The notes under the pieces: model-generated
What the model saw: only the letters and a program-made list of their open reading frames with translations
What the model was told of the DNA's origin: nothing
The model's database searches: none
Origin: Deinandra increscens subsp. villosa
Taxonomy: Eukaryota > Streptophyta > Magnoliopsida > Asterales > Asteraceae
NCBI GenBank assembly: GCA_039602395.1
Contig: JBCNJP010000025.1
Span: 50,425,980-50,489,979 of the forward strand
Length of the DNA stretch: 64,000 nt
Direction of reading: 5' to 3'
Shown here: positions 55,925 to 64,000 of the stretch, piece by piece
Position numbering within the stretch: position 1 is the first letter of the stretch
How the letters are laid out: each line of letters starts with the position of its first letter
Position numbers and translations under genes: made by a program

Positions 55925-56265
55925 GTCCAAACTCTATTCGAACCTATCTCTGTGATCCGAACACGTTCCGAACTCATTCTGAACCTCAACAATCCGGAAC
56001 TATGGCCGAAAGCCTTCCAAACTCTCTCCGAACTAACTCCGAACTTATGCCAAACAAGAATAAGTTCCGAACTTTGACTGAATCAGTTCTGAACTTTTTC
56101 CGAACCAAATGACTGATCTGAACTCTGACCGAACCACTACGAACGTGAAAACCTCCGAACACAGACCGAACAAAGACCGAACAGCGACCGAACTCTCACC
56201 GAACTCGGACCGAACTCCGTCCGAACTAGAGCTTCGGAGTAGTTAGTCCGAACTCGAACAGGAAG
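55925..56265. repeat. CCGAACTC motif array in the leader
   Basis: CCGAAC (mostly CCGAACTC, also CTGAACTT and CCAAACTC) occurs more than twenty times in 340 bp at 8-25 bp spacing, between gag and primer site. The same word occurs in both LTRs. Spacing is irregular, so it is not a normal satellite. Confidence 0.9.
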
Positions 56266-56489
56266 TTCCAAACTTGAAACTCATTATCTCAAAACCCTCG
56301 ATTTTTGATGAATTTTGACGAAATTTGCAGCAGTAGGACAAAAAAACTGATAAGGAGTGATTTAGGAGCAAATTTGACACAGAAACCTCGATAGAAATAA
56401 TCAAAAACACGTAAACATACTCGAGAAAACACCAAAAACGTCCAAAAATTCGAAAATAGCAACCACAGATCAGTAGAGTGAACCAGAAA

Positions 56490-56501
56490 GCTCTGATACC
56501 A
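56490..56501 (-). promoter_or_regulatory. Primer binding site of the gag-only element
   Basis: GCTCTGATACCA on the plus strand is complementary to the initiator Met tRNA 3' end on the element strand. It is two bases from the LTR at 56504. Confidence 0.9.
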
Positions 56502-56503
56502 CT

Positions 56504-56863
56504 TGAAAATGTATGAGCATCGGATCGTCTACTCAATATAGCTATTCGGAGATCAAAACGTAATTAACCGATTGTTTTATTGATCAAGAATGAACAATTA
56601 CAACCAGTATGCACTCAGAATATAGACACAGAGAAACACTCTAGAAACACACACTTAACAGAAATCTCGTACGCTCAGAACCCCTCATTACAAAGAACAA
56701 ACTAAGTATTTATAGCTGCTGGCCGAACTATGTCCGAACTCCAGGTTCGGTCGGTCCGAACTCCAGGTTCGGACCAGGTTCGGCCAATCAACCTTTGACT
56801 TGAACTTTTCCTTTACTTGATGTAGCTCGATACTTCACACGACGCATAGATCAAGTATCAACA
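56504..56863 (-). repeat. 5' LTR of the gag-only element
   Basis: It starts TGAAAATGTATGAGC next to the primer site and ends GTATCAACA. It shares the GTCCGAACTCC blocks with the left LTR. Confidence 0.9.
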
Positions 56864-59150
56864 TCTTTATCTCAGGTTGCAAATGTTCAAGTATCACGAG
56901 TACGCATGCATGAGTCCTTGATGCACTTTTAGTGTCTTTGAACAAGCTATGTCACCTTGGGTGATAATGTTTGTACGCAAAACTTTTATTGTGTCTACGC
57001 TTCCTCTCTCTCTCTACTATTCTTCGTCTGTGGAGCACCCCTAGCTCAGTTACAGGCCCATTCGTCATCATTACAAGCCTTGTGGGCTCTTGCAACTGCT
57101 CTTAAACCTTTGTATTTACATTCCTTTTTCTTGGTTACTATGGAAGATCACATCTTAGTGGGTGTATAATGCTATACAGGCTTTGCATGTCTGATGCGTC
57201 ATGATCTAGAGCATACGGGAGAAACCACGATGTGAAACAAGGTAAGAAAACGTTAATTGTGCTACGAAACCCATTTTTTGGTAGATCTTGATGATCAACT
57301 TTTCTAATCTCTCCTTGATCATACATGCAGCTGTGGATTTGGAATTGCCAAGCTGCAAGGAGGCTAACCAAAGGAAATCTAGGCTCAAAGCTCATTTGTA
57401 CACCTCTTATTTCTAAAGGTAGAAGTGTTTGATGCATGCAAGCATTTATTTGGTATTTTTAGCAACTTTTGGTTAGTGGTCATTGAAGCCAGATTCATCT
57501 TAGTGGCCACGGGGTCACATTATGAGATTTGAGTCCAAATAGTGGAGACCCGATTGTGTACAAATTAGTTTCTTGCTATTTTGGTCTTTAATTCTATAAC
57601 TAGAAACGTGGTACACGGGTTTATGATATTAGGACAATCTCAGTGGCTACATAAATTGGCTCGTTATGTCGTTATTTTCATTTTTGGCAAGTCTCAGGTC
57701 CCGAGTTTATGAGACTAGAAGGACTTAGTGCCTGGAAACATGCATATTTATGTTCTGGAAATGCTATAGTTGAAACCCGATGAGTAAAATGGACCGAAAC
57801 TTGAAAATGGACAAAAGTCACAAAACGACAATATAGTCGTTGCGGACCGTCCGCCGGTTATATAGCTCTCGGTGGTCCGCACCATTGACATAGTCCCGAT
57901 ATTCTTTTATGTTTCCCTGCGGAATGTGGGCCTGCTTATTATGCTACCGACGGTCAGCATCGATCATGGAGACAGTTTATTCTTTTTCTTAAAAATGATT
58001 TTCTTGACCAACCGATCTTGACCCGAGCCTTTATAGGACATGAATATCGAAGAATTGATTCTGATCAGTGGTATTATACTAATTGGTCGACCCGAGGATC
58101 TCGTGTGGTCTTGTATTGATACAGTCGATTATTCTCGTGTAGTTTTGTCACCATTGTTAACCGGACCTTGTATAGTTTATCTACAAGCGTAGGTTCTGAT
58201 TACGTATGTCGATATATTGTCTAGATTGTGCATCTGTGATTGACGTGGATCTTACGTGAACCTATTGCCTGTCAGTGCATCCTCTATATATCTGTTAGTC
58301 TGTTAGTTCCCATATTTTACTTAATTGTTTTGGGGTGCATATGAACATGTAAAAATGTTTTTATTAATGATATTGTGCCTAGATCTATGTGTTATATCGT
58401 CTTATAAACTGTGTAGTCATCATCTATTGGGAATCCTGCTTGGTTGGATTCTTGGGTCATTTGGGTATAACTGATTTGGTTGGATTGCCACGAGGCATAT
58501 ATTTACATCTTCGCAGCTGTTTGGAAGTAGACCAGGGGTCTCATATCTACCAGATTCTCTAATATTAGCTTATTGTAGAGGATATGGCGTATATGTTTGT
58601 AACATGAAAGGACATACACAGCTACACTCACGTGCCTCCAGGATTGCTAGTTAACCTCAGACAGGCCTTGGGATTCATGACATGCACTTGTATTATAAAA
58701 GTAGATTTGATTTACATGAGTCATTAGCTACGGGTCACCAACAATTTTTTTATTGTTTACGTATTTTGGTTCATATTGCAGATAAGTAACGGTGAAGCAG
58801 ATGATGGTCAGATAAGGGATAGGCGGGTTGTGAGGATCAATAAATAGTACTTCATGTTGTATTTCTCTCTTTTGACGTTGTCACGACTACACCCTCGTTG
58901 TATCTGTATATTTTGCTTATTCGGTCTTAGGGTCTATCTGGGACCTTTTGGACTATGTAACAGTTGTCTAGTGCATACTGCATAGTATGTAAGCCTCTTC
59001 AACTAGTTGCATAGCATGCTTGGTGAACTGGGTGTCTGTTATGGTTATTTTTACTATATGTGGTTTATCTATTTATTTCCATGAGATCTGATACAGGCAG
59101 TCAGACCTACAACTTTCACGTGTCTGGAAGGGCGGGACGGGGGTGTGACA
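56864..59150. repeat. LTR-derived sequence ending GGGTGTGACA
   Basis: The first about 140 bp resume the LTR-like unit split at 52503. From about 57004 the text departs from the related unit at 28089-28688 and only the last bases (GGGGGTGTGACA) agree. A further LTR insertion is likely. No credible open frame is seen; GTGCGGACC-type text near 57840-57960 resembles gypsy LTRs. Confidence 0.45.
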
Positions 59151-59937
59151 CTACCCGATCATCAAAATAGATGAATATTCACTTCCAAGTGGACAACCTT
59201 TTTAGATTTTATATCGGCAACCAGGTTTTAATTTCAAATCTCATTCATGTTAAAACCCCAATAGGATTCCCAAATACGAGGTAGGGAACTTCCCCATCTT
59301 GCAACGTGGAGGTTCCCAACAAAAGAGTGTAACATCTGTAACGTTGCAAAGACCACATTCACATCAAAAAGGAAACTTTTATAGATATTACCTTTCAAAA
59401 TCCTAACGAGATACCGACACGGTATTTTTATGTTTTCTTTTAACATCTTTGTATTAGTTAATGTTTTGATTATGTTACGTCTTATTTTTGCGCTTCCTTC
59501 GTTTTGGTTTTACATAATGTTCTCGTTCTTTTTTTCTTTTAGTGTTTTCTTATGTTTTCTTCATTCTGTCTTACACCGTCAAGTAAACAGCCCCAAAATG
59601 CGACCCCGCTAATCTAGTTTTAATTATTAATGCATATTTAGTTAATAAGCGAATGTTACATTACTTTTTAATTACTAATGAATGTTAACTTGTTTTTACC
59701 TATTTAATAGCATGTTAGTTAAAACATAAAAACAGCAGTTATAGAAACCAAAACAGTTATAATCATATGCGTCTGTACTACAATCAAAGTCAATTTGCTT
59801 ATCAAAGTCTTGGGTTCTAAACCAGAAACACCAACCGGCTATGAAATTTAAAATCCAAACATAGCCCATCAGTTATAGGTTCAATTCGGTTCAAAGCCAA
59901 ACCAACCAGTACTAACCTCTACAGCAAACACATATAT
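59151..59937. other. Intergenic, 3' side of the gene
   Basis: AT-rich, nothing recognised. It probably holds the 3' untranslated region of the minus-strand gene. Confidence 0.4.
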
Positions 59938-62900
59938 TCATTTACCAGTATCAAAAGCTAAACCGTCATCAGCTTCTGAACCTTTCATTTGAGTTTCTTC
60001 CTTTTCTCCAAACTCGCCACTTCGGACTGGGTTATCTTTCAAACCCGATTGATCATGGTGACTTGTTCCTGCTGCTTCAGTTAAAAACTCAAATTGTTTG
60101 ATTTCATCAACTTGGTCACCTTTGCACTCAAAATATTTGCTCCTCCCTGACCTCTCAAATGAACCACCTACCTCTTCCTCTCCAAATAATTCAAGAGGAT
60201 GATCATCATAGCTTGGAAGTTCATACATCTCATTTTCGGGAACTTGTACAGCCCTCCCATGCGCTTCATCTACATATAATTGAAGGAAACACTTACCAAA
60301 AATTGAGGTAAAAAATGAATGGTTACACAGGTTATTGTTTTGCATCTTTAATGGGTAAACCAAGAAAACTCTAAAAGCTTACAAAAACTCAAATAGGTCA
60401 AGATGGATGTATATCAAATAATCAAAATGGATGAAGAGCTCACCGTCCAAATGTTTCGAATCGTCATCTTCCCACTGATAATTAAACTCATGTGCTGCAT
60501 TCCCAGTTGCCCCAACATCTTCATTCGACCTACCGGCAGGGAATGTGAGATTGTCCACATCAGCCCTACTGTCGTTAACATGACTCGTTCTGGAAGAGGC
60601 TGATGTTGTAAACAATGATTTCAAAGACGAGTCTGCGCTTTGCATAAAAAGGATAACCATCATCTTTCGTTTGTAGAGCACACCAAAATGTTAATAAGCA
60701 AGTACCATGGTTTAGTTTAACAGGTCAATGGTCAGACATTGTAATATACTAATGTAAAACATAGTATTGTGGTCATGTTTAATCCAATATAAATTTATAA
60801 AGAGTTGAAAGGTATGATTAGCAAGTGTCTGGTAATCGAGCCTGACTGCTTCAACATATATTAGAAACTACACGCTTTGACCCAAACCCATTTTGACTCA
60901 ATACCCAACCCATCATTTTGGGATATCTATATAGATTTGTATGGACGTACAATGATTTTTGTTGGTAAAATTTGTAGCATCCTCCTGAGCGTCTTTTACT
61001 TGACTGGTTTGAGTATTGGCCGGTGTTGTGACGTATGATTTGAGAGATGAATCTATGCATGGACAAAAAGAAAAATAAAACAGCCATCAGCTTTGTATAG
61101 TAGAACAGAACGTAACCTTCATAGAAAAAGGACTTGATATAATTTAAGGGTGGCAATTTAAACCCACTTATAAATAATGGGTTGGGGTATGTTTAACAGC
61201 TAGCAGATCATGTCAGAATAAGTTAGCAAAAGATAGAATGGCCCGCCCAGGTTATATGTCACCTGAAGGTAACCTTTAAAAGCATACATCCTTAATCATC
61301 CAACTAAAAAATTAACACTGTAAACAAGCACTTTTAATGCAATAACTATTGACAAAGAAACAAAAAGAAAATGGACATAAAAATAAATGTGAACTGACAC
61401 AACCCAGACTGTTTCAACATTCTTTAGAGATACTCGCCTTGACCCCAAGTGTCCTAAACCCAATTTTGACACCCCCCCCCCCCCCCCAAAAAAAAAAAAA
61501 CACACAAACAAAACATCCCACTTAGCCAACTTTAATGAAAATGAAAATATAGACATACAAGAATCTTGGTTAGCAAAACTGACAGCATCCATCTGACCAT
61601 CTTTTACATTATTGATTTGCGTAGTGGATGGTGTTGCAAACAACTGTTTCAGAGATGAATCTGCAGTTGCAAAAAAACAGCCATCAGCTTCCATTGGTAG
61701 AGCATATCAATATATCATACCTTCATAGGCAAGGACTAGAGATATTAGAAGTAGCAACTTCAACCCATCTAACAATGAACATCTTGATTTGGGGTATAAT
61801 TTACTACTAAGAAATAACGTGATAAAATACGCTAAAAAGGGAGAACGGGTGGCCGAAGGTCAACCTTTTGAAGCATACACCCTTAATCACATAGCTAATA
61901 ATATTAATAGAATAATAATGTATTTTTAGTGCAATAATAGTTTTTTCAATGAACATAAAGATGAATGAAATTATAATAGATAAGTAAAGATGGGCGTACA
62001 AGGATCATGGTTGGCGACACTGAATACATCCTCATGACTAAATTGAGGAACAGCTGGTGTCTTATCAAATGGTTTACGAGACGAATCTGCACTTGCTCAA
62101 AAAATAACCATCAGCTTTAATTTGAAGAACAGACTATGATCTTGAAACGCAAGTTATGATACAAGAAGTTGCAATTTTAACCAGTGTACTAATGAATAGC
62201 ACGTTAGGGTTATGTTTTACATGGCAAACAGGTTTAAACCTACAAAATCCTAGTGGAGAGGATCTAACGAGTCAAACAAGTAAAAAGTCAGCCAAAGTGT
62301 ACTTTTAGGGCCTACAACCTCCAATATTGCTTTAAAGATTAGATTACTATTGACAATACAGTAGTAAACATATTTAATGCAATAATCAGTTATCATTATA
62401 TGTGGACAAAAATGTTGGCTGGGACATATTTGATGCAACAATTACTTACAATGTTATGGACAAAAACACCCGTTGACACATAACTTCACCCAACTTATTT
62501 CAACATATTTTAGAAACTACCTAGTTTGGTCTGGCCGTTCAAAAAGCTCAAAAAGCTCACGGCTCACACAAAGCTTGCCAAAAAAATATCAAAATCAGCC
62601 GTTTGTATACAAGACTTGTCAAGCCAGCTCAGCTTGCCTTTTAGCTAGCTCATTTAAAATAAAGCCCAAATATTGTATTATATTTATATAGGTATATTGT
62701 TATAGAGACCTCTTGTTTTGTTTTATGTTTGACTTAGTGCTTTAACAGTTGAAATGAAGAACAAGTAATCATTAGAACTTGGTTATCCATTGAACTTGGA
62801 TTAGAATTCTGTACTTAATAATTATAACTTCACAAGTATGTTAAATGTATTTTTTTTATAACAATGTGCAAGGAGTAAACAAATGAAAAATAAACGAGCT

Positions 62901-64000
62901 AGCTCAAAATTTGACAAGCCAAGTTCGAGCTAATTGAACCCAATCTGCACTTGCAGAGAAAACAACCATCAGCTTTCTTTTGTAGAACATACCAATATAT
63001 TGGTAACTAGACATGTGTGTTTTGACAGAGTCAAATAAAACCTTGGCTAAAAGGGCAATCGTTAAAACAGGACTAAAAGTCACCCACACCCTCCTTAATT
63101 TTTAATCAAAAAAGTTGATGGAGTTTTGTATTAATATTTTTGTAGACGTAATTAACGGATTAAACTTAGTTGGATTGTAAGATATGCAGACACGCACAAT
63201 TGGCGCAAAACGTAGCCCGGTCTATTGCACTGAGCTAACTCAACACACTTTTGGCGCAAGCAATAACATGTTTTTGTTATTAATTATTAGCTGGGGACAC
63301 GAAAGCAACAGTTGGTCTTACGTTTTAGCGAAGTTCATGTAAAAGCTAATGACAAAGATATCATCGAAAATGAATCATTGAATAAATCTCATTTCACACC
63401 GATAGAAATAGGGATTAATTCGGTATATGGAGCATGCCATGAGATGCTTCATGCAGATTTAGAAGAAATGGACAAAACGTTCACCGGTCAACCCAACCCA
63501 GCATATTTCAACCCGTTTATGACCGATTAGCAAACCCACCCATCTCGCCAAAGGTGGACGAACATTGATCTTTGTTAGAAAAGTATAGGTGCTGAACTAA
63601 CCAGACTGATTCACAACTTCCTGAGTCACATCAGCTGTTTTTGCACTTTCTTTCAGCATATCTACCTCTTGGTTAGATTTTCTATCAGCCACATTTTGAG
63701 AATTCTCCTCAAAATTCCTTACTGAATTGAACAGGCCAGCTTCAAGACCAGAACTTTCTTCTATGGAAGAACTTGTTCTAGCAGAAGCCTGAATATCTGA
63801 ATCTTGATCGTCTGTTGATAAACAATCATAAAATGATTATAAACAATGTCTGAACATGTGTATGCATAATAATACAAAAAATATTAGTGTATGGAAATAA
63901 CCTTTTTTGCCTTCACCCACCACATCAGCTGAGACTGCGTTTTCAAACTCATCCATTTTAAGATCTAAATCCCCCCAGTCTATAGATGTAACTGCGTTTT
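59938..64000 (-). CDS. Unidentified acidic protein, multi-exon gene (5' end off window)
   Basis: Exons in transcript order: 63902 to beyond 64000, 63602-63811, 62000-62086, 61559-61660, 60951-61052, 60444-60632 and 59938-60269, ending in TGA at 59938. All introns seen are GT-AG and phase 1, and the reading frame stays open through every junction. The visible protein is acidic and Ser/Glu/Asp-rich. It starts with a TSIDWGDLDLKMDEFE segment and ends with an acidic part (YELPSYDDHPLELFGEEE, EFLTEAAGTSHHDQSG). No catalytic domain, signal peptide or membrane segment is seen. Three exons are tandem copies of one unit. I do not recognise the family and give no function. Confidence 0.82.
61469..61500. 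repeat. Poly-C/poly-A tract in an intron
   Basis: About 17 C followed by about 13 A lie inside the intron between the exons at 61559 and 60951. It is a low-complexity site. Confidence 0.9.
62525..62946 (-). pseudogene. Truncated exon copy, replaced by an insertion
   Basis: The conserved intron end and splice acceptor are present on the minus strand (62945-62980), but after two exon bases the sequence turns into unrelated DNA (AAGCTC/GAGCTT-rich, 62525-62941). At the left the conserved intron phrase TTTCAACATATTTTAGAAAC is reached again near 62499. One exon and part of its intron were therefore lost to an insertion or replacement of about 415 bp. Confidence 0.65.
62977..63601 (-). other. Large intron segment, no exon seen
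   Basis: This is part of the 1515-bp intron 62087-63601. A 72-codon plus-strand frame at 63312-63530 has no splice context or domain, and I read it as chance. Confidence 0.5.

Larger units (their letters stand above)
52504..56863 (-). mobile_element. Gag-only copia-type element, nearly complete (4.36 kb)
   Basis: LTRs of 361 and 360 bp (52504-52864 and 56504-56863), a primer site (56490-56501), a leader with a CCGAAC array, gag (about 54727-55899), a 1.7-kb non-coding tail and a polypurine tract (complement of 52867-52876) are all present on the minus strand. There is no protease, integrase or reverse transcriptase. It must depend on enzymes from another element. No perfect 5-bp duplication is seen at the edges (ATGTT against TCTTT). 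Confidence 0.85.
60950..62946 (-). repeat. Tandemly duplicated symmetric exon units
   Basis: Exons 62000-62086, 61559-61660 and 60951-61052 encode related peptides with the pattern SSLK...TP..TQ....KD.Q.DA..F.N. The upstream intron end is conserved in each: AAGCTGATGGTTGTTTT-like, then CAAGTGCAG. The start of 60444-60632 (SSLKSLFTTSAS) belongs to the same series. A further acceptor copy at 62944 has lost its exon. Each unit is about 440-610 bp. All exons are phase 1-1, so units can be gained, lost or skipped without a frameshift. Confidence 0.85.

Noticed and set aside
55925..56265. CCGAAC repeats as a coding repeat protein
   Set aside because: Short plus-strand frames are open in two phases by composition only. 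The region is the leader of a minus-strand element.
63312..63530. 72-codon plus-strand ORF
   Set aside because: Sits inside a large intron of the minus-strand gene without splice or promoter evidence.
59938..64000. Naming the host gene (for example as a clock-associated or adaptor-type protein from its DWGD-like segment)
   Set aside because: The motif is too short and the rest is low-complexity acidic sequence. A name would be a guess.

Overview
This window looks like plant nuclear DNA, dominated by nested transposable elements. The evidence is Ty1/copia and Ty3/gypsy LTR retrotransposons with initiator-Met-tRNA primer sites, plus CACTA, Mutator-like, hAT-like and Helitron DNA elements, and one split gene with canonical GT-AG introns. 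The repeat style suggests a eudicot, perhaps a composite (Asteraceae), but that assignment is only an impression. There are two 500-N scaffold gaps (5667-6166 and 31167-31666). I see no bacterial operon, CRISPR array or rRNA.

Layout. 1-2252: tail and gag remnant of a gag-only copia-type element, cut inside a zinc knuckle by a CACTA end (2253-5666) that carries seven 150-bp subterminal repeats and a transposase remnant. 6167-11309: a gypsy element on the minus strand, with nearly intact gag-pol (one frameshift) and a 1954-bp 5' LTR, inserted into another copia gag whose primer site and LTR follow (11310 to about 12190). 12195-14281: a 48-bp minisatellite and unassigned DNA. 14282-25503: a decayed copia element (copia I, minus strand) that holds a 1.23-kb Mutator-like element. 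25504-28688: unassigned DNA, a GC-rich minisatellite, a tRNA-like sequence and a 600-bp LTR-like unit. About 29085-43040: an outer LTR element interrupted by a hAT-like MITE and by a second copia element (copia II, 29847-39364, exact 5-bp target duplication). Copia II is itself interrupted by a gypsy LTR and a 1000-bp Helitron. 43692-49952: a solo LTR with a perfect 5-bp target duplication, containing a 2.66-kb Mutator-like element that carries gene fragments and a MITE in a TA microsatellite. 49956-59150: LTR fragments and an almost complete gag-only element (52504-56863).

59938-64000 is the only convincing host gene. It lies on the minus strand, runs off the right edge, and has at least seven exons separated by phase-1 introns. 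Three successive 87-102-bp exons, and the start of a fourth, are tandem copies of one symmetric exon.

The most unusual pattern is that four separate retroelements in the window each carry an array of their own short motif in the leader between primer site and gag. The motifs are TCGTAAAC, AACGATC with GGCCAGAA, CCGAAC, and CATACGA/TCGTATGA. In most cases the same motif also occurs in that element's LTR. The motif differs between families but the position does not.
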